From Isosphaera sp. (GTDB lineage: Bacteria; Planctomycetota; Planctomycetia; Gemmatales; Gemmataceae): a stretch of 64,000 bases of DNA. Below the pieces are notes generated by a model. It searched no databases and was not told the origin of the DNA. It saw nothing but the letters and a program-made list of their open reading frames with translations. Positions 17,051-25,257 of this stretch are shown here, piece after piece. The stretch covers positions 34,441-98,440 of the forward strand of contig PNKH01000013.1 in the NCBI GenBank assembly GCA_013822345.1, in the 5' to 3' direction. Numbering within the stretch: the stretch's first letter is position 1; each line of letters begins with the position of its first letter. The position numbers and the translations under genes were made by a program.

Positions 17051-17191
17051 GAGGACCTCGGGGACGGGTGGCCGGCGGCCGCGGCCGCCCGACGGGGCGG
17101 CCCGGGACACGCCGGGAGGGTCGCGGGGCGGGAACGGACGGCCCCGGGATGGGATCGGTCGTCCCCGAAAGCGAACGCCGTGCCGGCGGGG

Positions 17192-17220
17192 TTGTCGGCC
17201 CCCGCCGGCGGCACTACAGT
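17192..17220 (+). promoter_or_regulatory. Sigma70-type promoter (TTGTCG-N17-TACAGT)
   Basis: TTGTCG at 17192-17197 and TACAGT at 17215-17220 are 17 bases apart. The expected start site leaves a leader of about 50 bases before the small basic protein gene. It is among the better -35/-10 pairs in the window, in keeping with a highly expressed gene. Confidence 0.55.
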
Positions 17221-17275
17221 TACCGTCCCGGCCGGGCGTCCCCCGGCCCCCGGACACGAACCCGACGAACCCCCC

Positions 17276-17542
17276 ATGTCCATCGACAAGAGCCTGCGGC
17301 GCAAGGGCGGGATGACCCGGACCCGGTGTGTCCTGACCCGGGCCGAGCGGATCGCCAAGATGATGGAGAACGGCCAGTGGGCCGACGGCAAGAGCCCGTA
17401 CGGGCTGCCGAAGACCCGGGTCCAGAAGATCGTCCTGAAGAAGAAGGCGAAGAAGGAGGCGGCCGAGGGCGACGCCGCGGCCGCCCCCGCCGCCGGTGCC
17501 GCCCCCGCCGCCAAGCCGGCCGCCGGCGCGGCGAAGAAGTAA
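17276..17542 (+). CDS. Small basic protein (TIGR04137-like)
   Basis: An 88-aa Lys-rich protein. Its N terminus, [20 protein letters not shown] then [13 protein letters not shown], matches the small basic protein family conserved in planctomycetes, verrucomicrobia and chlamydiae. From memory the family is thought to be ribosome- or RNA-associated; this is not proven by the sequence. The last 25 or so residues are an Ala/Pro/Lys tail ([14 protein letters not shown]) like histone H1 tails and may bind nucleic acid. A promoter with near-consensus spacing lies upstream and a 9-bp hairpin follows. Confidence 0.85.
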   Translation: MSIDKSLRRKGGMTRTRCVLTRAERIAKMMENGQWADGKSPYGLPKTRVQKIVLKKKAKKEAAEGDAAAAPAAGAAPAAKPAAGAAKK

Positions 17543-17553
17543 CCGGGCCGCGC

Positions 17554-17574
17554 CGACCGGCCGTCGGCCGGTCG
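17554..17574 (+). terminator. Hairpin after the small basic protein gene
   Basis: Perfect 9-base arms (17554-17562 and 17566-17574) flank a 3-base loop, 11 bases after the stop codon. There is no U tract, so it may be a terminator or a 3'-end stabiliser. Confidence 0.45.
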
Positions 17575-17611
17575 TCACTTCGTCAGGCCGGCGGCCGAGG
17601 GTTGACGCGCG

Positions 17612-18832
17612 ATGACCCTCGCCCACGTCACACTCGGGTCGAACCTCGGCGACCGGTGGGACGCCCTGTCGGCCGCCGTCCGCCGGCTGCGGGCCGAGCC
17701 CGGGCTGCGGGTGGCCGCCGCCTCCGGGTTCTACGAGACCGCCCCGCTGGACTGCCCGCCCGGGTCCGGGGCGTTCCTCAACGCGGTCGTCGCCGTCGAG
17801 ACCGACCGCGCCCCCGACGACCTCCTGCAGCTGCTCCTCCGCGTCGAGCGCGAGTTCGGCCGGGTCCGCGCCGAGCCGAACGCCCCCCGCACCCTCGACC
17901 TCGACCTCGTCCTCTACGGCGACCGGGTGGTCGACACCCCCGGCCTGGTCGTCCCGCACCCGCGGCTGCACGAGCGGGCGTTCGTCCTCGTCCCGCTCGC
18001 CGAGATCGCCCCGGACGCCGTCCACCCGGTCCTCGGGAAGACGGTGCGCGACCTGGCCGCCGCGGTCCCGCGCGGCGGCGTCCGACCGGCGCCGCGCCCC
18101 GGCAACGCCGGCCGGTCGCTCACCGGCCTCCGGGCGCTGGTCACCGGCTCGACCAGCGGGATCGGGGCGGCCGTCGCGGCCGCGTTCGAGGACCACGGGG
18201 CCGAGGTGGTGCGGCACGGCCGGCGGGCGAAGCCCGACCCGGGCGAGCGGTTCGTGTCCGCCGACCTCGCCGACCCGGCGCAGGTCGACCGGCTCGCGGC
18301 CGAGGCGTGGGACCTCCTCGGCGGGCTCGACGTGCTCGTCCTCAACGCCGGGGCCGACACCCTCACCGGGGCCGCCGCGAGGTGGTCGTTCGACCAGAAG
18401 CTCGACGCCCTCCTCGCCGTCGACCTGAAGTCCACCGTGCGGCTGGCGCGGGCGGTCGGGGGGCGGATGAAGGGGCGCGGCCGGGGGGTGGTGCTGACGG
18501 TCGGGTGGGACCAGGCGGAGACCGGGATGGGGGGCGACAGCGGGGAGTTGTTCGCGGCGGTGAAGGGGGCGGTGACGTGCTTCACCCGCAGCCTGGCGGT
18601 GAGCCTCGCCCCGGAGGTGCGGGTGAACTGTCTCGCCCCGGGGTGGGTGCGGACGGCGTGGGGGGAGACGGCGTCCGCCGCGTGGCAGGAGCGGGTCCGC
18701 GACGAGACTCCGCTCGGGGTGTGGGGGCTGGCGGAGGACGTGGCGGCGGCGGCGGTGTGGCTGGCGGGCCCGGCCGCCCGGTTCGTCACCGGGCAGACGG
18801 TGCGGGTGAACGGCGGGGCGGTCCGGGCCTGA
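17612..18832 (+). CDS. folK: HPPK (FolK) fused to a short-chain dehydrogenase-like domain
   Basis: A 406-aa fusion. Residues 1-155 are 6-hydroxymethyl-7,8-dihydropterin pyrophosphokinase, a folate-pathway enzyme that transfers pyrophosphate from ATP. They contain [36 protein letters not shown] and [15 protein letters not shown]. Residues 170-406 form an SDR domain with the cofactor loop TGSTSGIG (178-185), NAGA (245-248) and the C-terminal [11 protein letters not shown]. The SDR catalytic YxxxK is FAAVK: Phe314 replaces Tyr while Lys318 is kept, and no Ser stands where the catalytic Ser is expected. The SDR half may be a pterin or dihydrofolate reductase (FolM/PTR1-like) that uses another chemistry, or an inactive regulatory domain. 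ATG 17612 is used. The stop lies at the edge of a palindrome. Confidence 0.85.
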   Translation: MTLAHVTLGSNLGDRWDALSAAVRRLRAEPGLRVAAASGFYETAPLDCPPGSGAFLNAVVAVETDRAPDDLLQLLLRVEREFGRVRAEPNAPRTLDLDLVLYGDRVVDTPGLVVPHPRLHERAFVLVPLAEIAPDAVHPVLGKTVRDLAAAVPRGGVRPAPRPGNAGRSLTGLRALVTGSTSGIGAAVAAAFEDHGAEVVRHGRRAKPDPGERFVSADLADPAQVDRLAAEAWDLLGGLDVLVLNAGADTLTGAAARWSFDQKLDALLAVDLKSTVRLARAVGGRMKGRGRGVVLTVGWDQAETGMGGDSGELFAAVKGAVTCFTRSLAVSLAPEVRVNCLAPGWVRTAWGETASAAWQERVRDETPLGVWGLAEDVAAAAVWLAGPAARFVTGQTVRVNGGAVRA

Positions 18833-18896
18833 CCGGCAGCCGTTCCGCCACCTGGGCCCGCAAGTCGGGGGCCAGGTGGCGGAACGGCCGCCGGTC
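18831..18896. repeat. Palindromic element, 24/25-bp arms
   Basis: Arms 18831-18855 and 18872-18896 pair with one mismatch around a 16-base loop; the core word is CCGTTCCGCCACCTGG. It starts within the stop codon of the folK-SDR gene and ends at the stop codon of the convergent lipoprotein gene, so it may serve as a two-way terminator. Confidence 0.88.
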
Positions 18897-19095
18897 ACGG
18901 CTTGATCTCGATCACCGGCAACTTGCCTGGATTCCCACCCGGGTCCCCCAACTTGATCCCTTTGCCCTTCCCGGCGTCGACCGGCTGGGGAGGCCCAACC
19001 GGGCCCGGGTCGACCGGTTCGGCCTTCTTCGACCCGCACCCGGCCGACCCGAGGAGGAGCGGGGCCAGCAACAGCAGTGTCCGCAGGGGGCGCAT
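18895..19095 (-). CDS. Small lipoprotein paired with a DUF1559 gene
   Basis: A 66-aa putative lipoprotein. [20 protein letters not shown] is a signal peptide with lipobox GSAGC (Cys20), and the mature part is short and rich in Pro, Gly and Lys ([20 protein letters not shown]). No folded domain is evident. ATG 19095 was chosen because the signal peptide starts there; the upstream in-frame extension is inside a palindrome. It follows the DUF1559 gene at 19205 and is probably co-transcribed. Confidence 0.7.
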   Translation of the reverse strand: MRPLRTLLLLAPLLLGSAGCGSKKAEPVDPGPVGPPQPVDAGKGKGIKLGDPGGNPGKLPVIEIKP

Positions 19096-19128
19096 GTCCG
19101 TGTCACCCGTGTGAGTACATGTCCTGGT

Positions 19129-19185
19129 GGTGGTCGGCACACGCCGCGTGCCGTCGGCAGCAGCACGCGGCGTGTGCCGACTACC
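19129..19185. repeat. Palindromic element, 21/22-bp arms
   Basis: Arms 19129-19150 and 19164-19185 pair with one mismatch around a 13-base loop; the core word is GTCGGCACACGCCGCGTG. It lies between the DUF1559 stop and the lipoprotein start on the minus strand, in the middle of a presumed operon. Confidence 0.88.
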
Positions 19186-19204
19186 GTGTCGGGCCGGCGG
19201 CCGG

Positions 19205-20257
19205 TCAGTTCCCGATCTCGGCGAGGTTCACGTTCTCACCCTTGCGGATCGTGCTGGCGGCGCGGAACGTGTCGAACGCCGATCCGGCGTTCGACGGGAT
19301 CGGGGTGCGGACCACCCGGACCGACCCGTCGCAGAACGCGAAGTTGATCACCCCGGGGTGGTTCGCGGAGAAGTCGCCGAAGTTTCGGGTGGCGTAGTCC
19401 TGCAACCCGAGGTACGTCGGCCGGGCACCGGCCGAGATCCACGCCCACGCGTACTTGAACGCCGTCCCCGACCCCGCCAACCCGTTCCCGACCGACTCCC
19501 CGAACATCAGCGTGTTGCTCGACCCGTCGGTGATCGTCCCGTTGTTCACCTTCCCCGGCCGCTCGAACTGGGCGGTGCTGGTCGCCCCGAACGGCAGCAC
19601 CAGGGCCGGGGCGAACACCCCGCGCCAGGAGTCGACCGCGACGCCTCCGGTGGTCAGGTTCGACCCCACCACGGACAGCCACCCGGACACCCCGACGTAG
19701 TTGGTTACCCCCAGGTTCCGGTCGGCCGGGAGGAGCGAGATGCCGAAGAAGACGCCGGTGCCGTTGAACGCGACCCGGTGGGTGGCGATGTACCCGTCCG
19801 ACGTCTCGGTCACCGCCGTCGGGCAAAGGAACCCCTTCACCCTCGTCTGGGCCGGGACGGTGTTCGCCGCGTTGCTGTACCAGCCGCTGCCCGTCGCCAG
19901 GGTGTACGGGTCCCAGTTCACCTGCAACTGGTTGTACACGTTCTCCTGCTCGACGTACGGCAGCAGGTACGCCAGGCACCCGACCTCCGAGTTGAACCCC
20001 TGGGCGGCGGAGAAGGTCGATGGCGTGATGTTGAGGGTCGTCCCGAACGGGAACGACATCTGCGAAGACTCGTAGTTCTGGGCCGCCAGGGCGAGCTGCT
20101 TGAGGTTGTTCGTGCAGGTCGTCTTGGACGCGGCCTCCCGGGTCTTCTGGACGGCGGGCAGGAGGAGCCCGACCAGGACCGCGATGATGGCGATGACGAC
20201 CAACAGCTCGATCAGCGTGAACGCCAGTCGGGTCCCCGGTCGGGGCGGGCGGGTCAT
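19205..20257 (-). CDS. DUF1559 prepilin-like protein
   Basis: A 350-aa member of the same family as the genes at 2905 and 16052. It has the leader [12 protein letters not shown] then [20 protein letters not shown], the [15 protein letters not shown] phrase, [13 protein letters not shown] and the C-terminal [13 protein letters not shown]. Export and prepilin processing are expected. ATG 20257 has GAGG 6 bases upstream. The intergenic region before it is unusually AT-rich for this genome (about 20461-20515), which probably holds its promoter. A palindrome and then a small lipoprotein gene follow. Confidence 0.92.
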   Translation of the reverse strand: MTRPPRPGTRLAFTLIELLVVIAIIAVLVGLLLPAVQKTREAASKTTCTNNLKQLALAAQNYESSQMSFPFGTTLNITPSTFSAAQGFNSEVGCLAYLLPYVEQENVYNQLQVNWDPYTLATGSGWYSNAANTVPAQTRVKGFLCPTAVTETSDGYIATHRVAFNGTGVFFGISLLPADRNLGVTNYVGVSGWLSVVGSNLTTGGVAVDSWRGVFAPALVLPFGATSTAQFERPGKVNNGTITDGSSNTLMFGESVGNGLAGSGTAFKYAWAWISAGARPTYLGLQDYATRNFGDFSANHPGVINFAFCDGSVRVVRTPIPSNAGSAFDTFRAASTIRKGENVNLAEIGN

Positions 20258-20457
20258 GTGAGGTCCTCGTTCGTGCGGGTCGGAAGCAACCGGGGGAGAC
20301 CCGCGGCACCGGTCCCGGCGGGATGGAGGCACCGGCCAACGCCGGCTGAACGAATCCGAGCCCACCCCCGCTCTTCCGGCGGGGCGGGCCGAATCGGCGG
20401 GGATGTGGCCTGGTCGAGTGTAGACCGACCGAGAGAAGCGCCACACTCCCGTCCCAG

Positions 20458-20496
20458 CTTAGTCGATAGTATATGGAGGGTGTCAACGAAATTTCA
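20458..20496 (-). promoter_or_regulatory. AT-rich probable promoter region of a DUF1559 gene
   Basis: On the minus strand this stretch contains TTGACA (20486-20481) and TATACT (20473-20468). They are only 7 bases apart, so they cannot be partners; TATACT may work with the poor hexamer TGAAAT 17 bases upstream. The local AT content is the highest for several kilobases. Confidence 0.35.
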
Positions 20497-20543
20497 CGGA
20501 TTTTCCCCGAACTTCTGACACCCGCCCGAACCCCCCGCCGGCG

Positions 20544-21056
20544 TCACCCGTCGGCCGACACCGCGGTCAGGTGCCGCAGCACGTCCCGGACCGACACCAC
20601 CCCCACCGGCCGCGCGCCGGCCACCACCGGCAGGTGCCGGTACCCGCCGGCGTCCATCTTCCCCAGAACGGTCGCCAACTTGTCGTCCGGCCCGACCGTC
20701 TCCGGGGCCGGGGTCATGAAGTCGGCCACGGGGAGTCGGTCGTACCCCGGCACCCCGGCCACCCGGGTCAGGAAGTCGCGCTCGGTCAGGATCCCGACCA
20801 GCTCCCCGCCCGGCCCGGTCACCAGCACCGCCCCGACCCGCCGCCCGATCATCTCGCGGACCGCGTCCCCGAGCGCCGCCCCGGCCGGCACGGTCACCGG
20901 CGGCCGGGGGTCGAGTACCGCCACCGGCTGGGTCAGCAGGCTCGTCTCGACCGGCCCGGCCGGGGCCGGGGCGTCGAGCCCGGTGAGCGGGGTGCGGCAG
21001 TTCCCGCACTCGTCCGCCCCCGGCGGGTTCGCGGCCTCGCAGGCGGGACATCTCAT
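20544..21056 (-). CDS. Zinc-ribbon protein with two CBS domains
   Basis: A 170-aa cytoplasmic protein. Residues 3-20 form a zinc ribbon (CPAC…CGNC). Two CBS motifs follow: one around ALGDAVREMIGRRVGAVLV with GELVGILTERDFL, and a second around KLATVLGKMDAGGYRHLPVV with VGVVSVRDVLRHL. CBS pairs bind adenine nucleotides and act as energy sensors. It lies just downstream of korB, and a palindrome fills the gap, so it may report energy state near this oxidoreductase. A relative without the zinc ribbon is at 26518. ATG 21056 is used. Confidence 0.87.
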   Translation of the reverse strand: MRCPACEAANPPGADECGNCRTPLTGLDAPAPAGPVETSLLTQPVAVLDPRPPVTVPAGAALGDAVREMIGRRVGAVLVTGPGGELVGILTERDFLTRVAGVPGYDRLPVADFMTPAPETVGPDDKLATVLGKMDAGGYRHLPVVAGARPVGVVSVRDVLRHLTAVSADG

Positions 21057-21059
21057 CGG

Positions 21060-21135
21060 AGTTCCAGGTTGCAGGTTCCAAGTTCCAGGTTCAGAACCAA
21101 GTTCGTCTTCAACTTGGAACCTGGAACCTGGAACT
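21060..21135. repeat. Palindromic element, 24/25-bp arms (GTTCCAGGTT type)
   Basis: Arms 21060-21084 and 21111-21135 pair with one mismatch around a 26-base loop. Each arm is made of short repeats of GTTCCAGGTTSCAGG. It is less GC-rich than its surroundings, which suggests foreign origin. It occupies the whole gap between the korB stop codon and the CBS gene start. Confidence 0.9.
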
Positions 21136-22177
21136 ACTGCACCGTCCACACGTCCTCGGCGGCGAACAGCTCCTCGACCTTGCCGCGGCCCTTCCTGGCG
21201 ACGGCGGCGTCGATCCGGGCGTCGAGCAACTCCTCGTAAGTCGGCCGGCGGACCGCTCGGTACACCCCGACCGGCTCCGGGTACGGGTCGACCGCGTCCT
21301 TCGCGGTGTCGTGGGCGAACCGGCTCAGCAGGTACGCCAGCGTCGGCTCGTCCGCCGCCTCGTCGTGCGTCAACAGGTCGTCCACCTGGCAGTCCCGGCC
21401 GACCGTCACCACCTCCGGCTTCAGGCCGTTCAGGCGAATCCCCTTGGACCGGTCCTTGCCGAACACCATCGGCTTGCCGTGCTCCAGGTACAGGACGTTG
21501 TCCGCCTTCACGCTCTTGTCGGTCGCGTACTCGAACACCCCGTCGTTGAAGATCTTGCAGTTCTGGTAGATCTCGACGAACGCCGACCCCTTGTGGGCGG
21601 CCGCCCGCTGGAGGACGCCGACCATGTGCTGCACGTCGAGGTCGATGGTCCGGGCGACGAACGTGGCCTCCGCGGCGAGGGCGACGGACAGCGGCCGGAC
21701 CGGGGTCTCGAACGACCCGCCGGGGCTGGTCTTGCTCGGGGTGCCGGGCCGGCTCGCCGGCGAGTACTGCCCCTTCGTCAGCCCGTAGATCTCGTTGTTG
21801 AAGAGGAGCACCTTGATGTCGATGTTCCGCCGCAGGGCGTGGACCAGGTGGTTCCCGCCGATCGACAGCCCGTCCCCGTCGCCGGTCACCACCCAGACCT
21901 GCAGCTCCGGGTTGGCGAGCCGCAGGCCGGTGGCGAACGTCGGGGCCCGGCCGTGGATGGTGTGGAACCCGTAGGTGTTCATGTAGTAGGGGAAACGGCT
22001 GGAGCAGCCGATGCCGGACACGAACGCGATCTTTTCCCGCGGGGTGCCGAGGGCGGCGAGGGCCTTCTTCATCTGGGCGAGGATCGAGTAGTCCCCGCAC
22101 CCGGGGCACCACCGGACCTCCTGGTCGGTCTTGAAGTCGTCCGGCTTGAGCGTCGGCAGGGTGGTCGTGGCGGCCAT
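21134..22177 (-). CDS. korB: 2-oxoacid:acceptor oxidoreductase, beta subunit (KorB-like)
   Basis: A 347-aa subunit that binds thiamine diphosphate and an Fe-S cluster and works with the alpha/gamma subunit encoded next to it. Together they oxidise a 2-oxoacid, most likely 2-oxoglutarate, to acyl-CoA and CO2 while reducing ferredoxin. Motifs include the Cys pair WCPGCGDYS (residues 23-31), GIGCSSRFPYYMNTYGFHT, the ThDP-binding GDGDGLSIGGNH, and FNNEIYGLTKGQYSP. ATG 22177 was chosen; the longer frame runs into a palindrome and is not real. On the minus strand korA comes first, then two palindromic elements, then this gene. Confidence 0.92.
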   Translation of the reverse strand: MAATTTLPTLKPDDFKTDQEVRWCPGCGDYSILAQMKKALAALGTPREKIAFVSGIGCSSRFPYYMNTYGFHTIHGRAPTFATGLRLANPELQVWVVTGDGDGLSIGGNHLVHALRRNIDIKVLLFNNEIYGLTKGQYSPASRPGTPSKTSPGGSFETPVRPLSVALAAEATFVARTIDLDVQHMVGVLQRAAAHKGSAFVEIYQNCKIFNDGVFEYATDKSVKADNVLYLEHGKPMVFGKDRSKGIRLNGLKPEVVTVGRDCQVDDLLTHDEAADEPTLAYLLSRFAHDTAKDAVDPYPEPVGVYRAVRRPTYEELLDARIDAAVARKGRGKVEELFAAEDVWTVQ

Positions 22178-22229
22178 GGGTATCGGTGGGTTGGGAGTGG
22201 GTGGTGGTACGTTGTGGTCGTCACGTTTA

Positions 22230-22319
22230 GAAGTGGTTTCAGAACTTGGGTGGGGCAGGCATTCTTGCCTGCCGGGGCAGACAGAAATGTCTGCCCCACC
22301 CAGTATTGAAACCACTTCT
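22230..22319. repeat. Three-way-junction palindrome
   Basis: An outer, imperfect stem pairs about 22230-22259 with 22291-22319 (words AGAAGTGGTTTCA and TGAAACCACTTCT). Inside it are two perfect small hairpins: GGCAGGCA/TGCCTGCC and GGGGCAGACA/TGTCTGCCCC, the second with a GAAA tetraloop. The predicted fold is a two-armed cloverleaf, unlike the plain hairpins elsewhere in the window. It is immediately followed by a family D palindrome. Confidence 0.85.
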
Positions 22320-22375
22320 TAGCCGCGACCCGAAGGGGAGCGAGTGCGTCGCGCTCCCCTTCGGGTCGCGGCTAA
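22319..22375. repeat. Palindromic element family D, perfect 24-bp arms
   Basis: Arms 22319-22342 and 22352-22375 are exact inverted repeats around a 9-base loop. The family D word is TTAGCCGCGAC. It ends 8 bases before the korA stop codon and directly abuts the three-way-junction element. The related copy is at 46271-46344. Confidence 0.9.
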
Positions 22376-22383
22376 ACGGTGGG

Positions 22384-24357
22384 TCACGCCAGCGCCTTCT
22401 CGATCGCGGCCTCGATCTCGGACACCAGGAACGGCTTCCCCTGCACCTTGCACAGCCCCTCGGCCGGGACCAGGTACTTCGCCCGCAGCAGCCACGCCAG
22501 CTGCCCGGTGTTCAGCTCCGGCACCAGCACCTTCCGGAACCGCTTCAGCACCGCCTCGGTGTTCTTCGGCATCGGGTTCAGGTACCGGAAGTGCGCCTGC
22601 GCCACCTTCAGCCCCCTCCGCTGCGCCCGCTCGACCGCCGTGGTGATGCTCCCGTACGTGCCGCCCCACCCGACCACCAGCAACTCGGCGTCGGCCGGGC
22701 CGGTCACCGCCAGGTCCGGGATCGTCCCGGCGATGTTCTCGACCTTCCGCCACCGGGTGTCGGTCATGTGCTGGTGGTTCGCCGGCTCGTAGTTGATGTT
22801 CCCGGTCACGTCCTGCTTCTCGATCCCGCCGATCCGGTGCTCCAGCCCCGGCGTCCCGGGCACCGCCCACGGCCGGGACAGCACGTCGTCCCGGCGGTAC
22901 GGCAGGAACTTCCCGCCGGCCGCCGGCTCGCCCTTGGCCGTCTCCCCGCCGCCCTCGTGCCCCGGCCCGGCCCACCCGGCGTCGTTCGGCTCGGTCGGGT
23001 GGTCGATCTTGATCCGCGGCAGCCGGTCCACCTGCGGCAGCTTCCACGGCTCGGACCCGTTGGCGATGTACCCGTCGGACAGGTAGAAGACCGGGCACAT
23101 GAACCGGGTCGCGATCCGGACCGCCTCGAACGCCATGTCGAAGCAGTCGACCGGGGACTGCGGGGCGACGATCGCCACCGGGCTGTCGCCGTTCCGGCCG
23201 AACATCGCCTGGAGCAGGTCGGACTGCTCGGTCTTGGTCGGCAGCCCGGTGCTCGGCCCGCCCCGCTGCACGTCGACGATCACGACCGGCAGCTCGGTCA
23301 TCACCGCGAGGTTGATCGCCTCACTCTTCAGACACACCCCCGGGCCGCTGGTCCCGGTGATCCCGATCGCCCCGCCGTAGCTCGCCCCGAGGGCGACCCC
23401 GATGGCGGCGATCTCGTCCTCCGCCTGGAACGTCTTCACCCCGTACCGCCGCATCTCGGCCAGGCCCTCCAGGATCGGGCTGGCCGGGGTGATCGGGTAG
23501 CTGCCGTAGACGAGCGTCTTGTTCGCGAGCTGGGCGGCGGCGACGAACCCGAGGACGGCGGCCTCGTTCCCGGTGATCTTCCGGTACGTCCCCGGCTCGA
23601 TCCGGGCCTTCGCCACCTGGTACTGGACCGGGAGCAGCTCGACCGTCTCGCCGTAGTTGTACCCGGCCTTCAGGGCGGCGGTGTTCGCGTTCACGTACTG
23701 CGGGTTCTTGGCGAACTTGTCCCGGATGTACTTCAGGGTCACGTCGAGCGGCCGCTCGTACAGCCAGTACACCAGCCCGAGGGCGAAGAAGTTCTTGCAG
23801 CGGTCGGCCTCCTTCGGGCTGAGCTTGAACTCGGCCACCGCCTCGCGGGTGAGCTTGGCGACCGGGGTGCGGACGACCCGGTAGCCGGCGAGGCTGCCGT
23901 CCTCCAGCGGGCTGACCTTGTACCGGGCCTTGTCCAGGTCGGAGACGCCGAAGTTGTCGGTGTTGACGATCAGGATGCCGCCGGGGCGGAGGTCCTTGAG
24001 GTTGGTCTTGAGGGCGGCCGGGTTCATCACCACCAGGGCGTCGAGGGCGTCGCCGGGGGTGTGGATGTCGGACGCGCTGAAGTGGACCTGGAACCCGGAG
24101 ACGCCGGCCAGGGTGCCGGCGGGGGCGCGGATCTCCGCGGGGAAGTCGGGGAAGGTGGCGATGTCGTTGCCGGCGAGGGCGGACGTGTTGGTGAACTGGG
24201 TGCCGGCGAGCTGCATGCCGTCGCCGGAGTCGCCGGCGAACCGGATGGTGACCGCGTCGACCGTCTCGCGCTGTCGGGCGGGCTTGCCGTTGGAAGTAGT
24301 ACCGTTCAGGCCGGCGGCCGGGGCGGCCGCGGCGGGAGAGCCGTTCGGGGAACTCAT
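22384..24357 (-). CDS. korA: 2-oxoacid:acceptor oxidoreductase, fused gamma-alpha subunit (KorA-like)
   Basis: A 657-aa fusion of the gamma and alpha parts of a ferredoxin-dependent 2-oxoacid oxidoreductase. After a low-complexity N terminus, residues about 35-215 are the gamma domain ([28 protein letters not shown]). The alpha part contains [20 protein letters not shown], the catalytic [21 protein letters not shown] and [19 protein letters not shown]. The partner beta subunit is the next gene on the strand. Without an associated ferredoxin gene the acceptor is inferred. ATG 24357 follows GAGGATC. A minus-strand TAAGAT (24438-24443) may be the -10. Confidence 0.92.
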   Translation of the reverse strand: MSSPNGSPAAAAPAAGLNGTTSNGKPARQRETVDAVTIRFAGDSGDGMQLAGTQFTNTSALAGNDIATFPDFPAEIRAPAGTLAGVSGFQVHFSASDIHTPGDALDALVVMNPAALKTNLKDLRPGGILIVNTDNFGVSDLDKARYKVSPLEDGSLAGYRVVRTPVAKLTREAVAEFKLSPKEADRCKNFFALGLVYWLYERPLDVTLKYIRDKFAKNPQYVNANTAALKAGYNYGETVELLPVQYQVAKARIEPGTYRKITGNEAAVLGFVAAAQLANKTLVYGSYPITPASPILEGLAEMRRYGVKTFQAEDEIAAIGVALGASYGGAIGITGTSGPGVCLKSEAINLAVMTELPVVIVDVQRGGPSTGLPTKTEQSDLLQAMFGRNGDSPVAIVAPQSPVDCFDMAFEAVRIATRFMCPVFYLSDGYIANGSEPWKLPQVDRLPRIKIDHPTEPNDAGWAGPGHEGGGETAKGEPAAGGKFLPYRRDDVLSRPWAVPGTPGLEHRIGGIEKQDVTGNINYEPANHQHMTDTRWRKVENIAGTIPDLAVTGPADAELLVVGWGGTYGSITTAVERAQRRGLKVAQAHFRYLNPMPKNTEAVLKRFRKVLVPELNTGQLAWLLRAKYLVPAEGLCKVQGKPFLVSEIEAAIEKALA

Positions 24358-24437
24358 GAGGCCGATCCTCGGTGAACGTGCCCGCCGGCCGGGGAGGGGC
24401 CGTGCGGTCGGGGCTGGCGGTCCCTGGGGTAAGGATC

Positions 24438-24443
24438 ATCTTA
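24438..24443 (-). promoter_or_regulatory. Putative -10 element (GTGTAAGAT), minus strand
   Basis: TAAGAT on the minus strand lies about 80 bases before korA in the divergent region shared with a lipoprotein gene. No strong -35 is seen. Confidence 0.35.
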
Positions 24444-24488
24444 CACCACGGCGGCCGGGCGGGAACGGATTCCGGCCGGCCGGCCCGG

Positions 24489-24494
24489 TACACT
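24489..24494 (+). promoter_or_regulatory. Putative -10 element (GGTACACT)
   Basis: TACACT preceded by GG lies 34 bases before GTG 24528. It fits the recurring GGTACA(A/C)T pattern of this window and lacks a clear -35. Confidence 0.4.
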
Positions 24495-24527
24495 TTCCCC
24501 AGCCCCCCAACCGACCCGGAGGCCGCC

Positions 24528-25229
24528 GTGCCCGACCCGACGTTCCGCCGCGCCCGCCCGCTGGCCCTCGCCCTGCTCGCCGCCGCCGGGTTGCTCGGCT
24601 GCAAGGGGAAGAAACCCGACCCGACCGACCCGGGCGGGCCGGGCACCCCCCGGAAGGCCGACCCGCCGGTCGGGTGGTCGCACCAGGAGGTGGACCTGGC
24701 CCGCCGGGGCGTCGTCCGGGGCGGCCCGAACGACCCGCCGGCCCGGATGTACGTCGGCGGGAAGCCGACGTACCTGGAGCACGGCACGAGCGGGGAGGAG
24801 TACCGGCGGCTCGCCGACCGGGTGCTGCGGAAGGGGAACACGGTGGTGAACTTCTGGGCGTGGGAGGACGGCGGGCGGGTGTACTCGGCGCACCGCGACA
24901 CGGCCGGGACCACGATGTCGCCGCCGCCGAAAGGCCTGGCCCTGGCCAAGTTCCAGACCGACGGGTTCGTATCGACCGCGGAGGGGAGAGGCTTCACCGT
25001 GGTGTCGCGGAAGGAGGTGACGCACCGGGGTTGGCCCGGGATCGAGGTGGTGCTGGACGGGCAGGGGCTGCGGGTCGCCGTCCGGGTGGTGGTGATCCCG
25101 GAGGCCGAGCGGATGTACCTGTTCCAGGTGGCGGCGGTGAAGCAGTCCGACCCGCTCGACGCCGACGACCCGAAGGTGCGGGCGTTCCTCGACAACTCCG
25201 AGCCGGTCGCCGGCGGCGAGAAGAAGTGA
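24528..25229 (+). CDS. Hypothetical lipoprotein
   Basis: A 233-aa putative lipoprotein. The leader RRARPLALALLAAAGLLGC ends in a lipobox with Cys25, followed by a Lys/Pro-rich linker. The remainder is a single alpha/beta domain with no motif I recognise (YRRLADRVLRKGNTVVNFWAWEDGG; KEVTHRGWPGIEVVLDGQG; RMYLFQVAAVKQ). The strand-rich C-terminal half resembles PsbP-like or other lipid-associated small domains but I cannot assign it. GTG 24528 has GGAGG 6 bases upstream. It converges on the PDZ protein gene, with a hairpin between. Confidence 0.72.
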   Translation: MPDPTFRRARPLALALLAAAGLLGCKGKKPDPTDPGGPGTPRKADPPVGWSHQEVDLARRGVVRGGPNDPPARMYVGGKPTYLEHGTSGEEYRRLADRVLRKGNTVVNFWAWEDGGRVYSAHRDTAGTTMSPPPKGLALAKFQTDGFVSTAEGRGFTVVSRKEVTHRGWPGIEVVLDGQGLRVAVRVVVIPEAERMYLFQVAAVKQSDPLDADDPKVRAFLDNSEPVAGGEKK

Positions 25230-25231
25230 CG

Positions 25232-25253
25232 GCGGGGCGCCGGGGCGCCCCGC
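25232..25253. terminator. Bidirectional hairpin terminator between convergent genes
   Basis: Perfect 10-base arms (25232-25241 and 25244-25253) leave a minimal loop. It sits exactly in the 28-base gap between two convergent genes and could end transcription from both sides. Confidence 0.6.
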
Positions 25254-25257
25254 GGGC

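Noticed and set aside
20481..20486. TTGACA as the -35 of a DUF1559 promoter
   Set aside because: The hexamer 17 bases downstream (ACTAAG) is a poor -10, and the good TATACT is only 7 bases away. I therefore list only an AT-rich promoter region.
22178..22315. Longer korB start and other open frames reading through the three-way-junction palindrome
   Set aside because: Residues such as GADISVCPG come from the repeat and are not family sequence. ATG 22177 starts the conserved protein.
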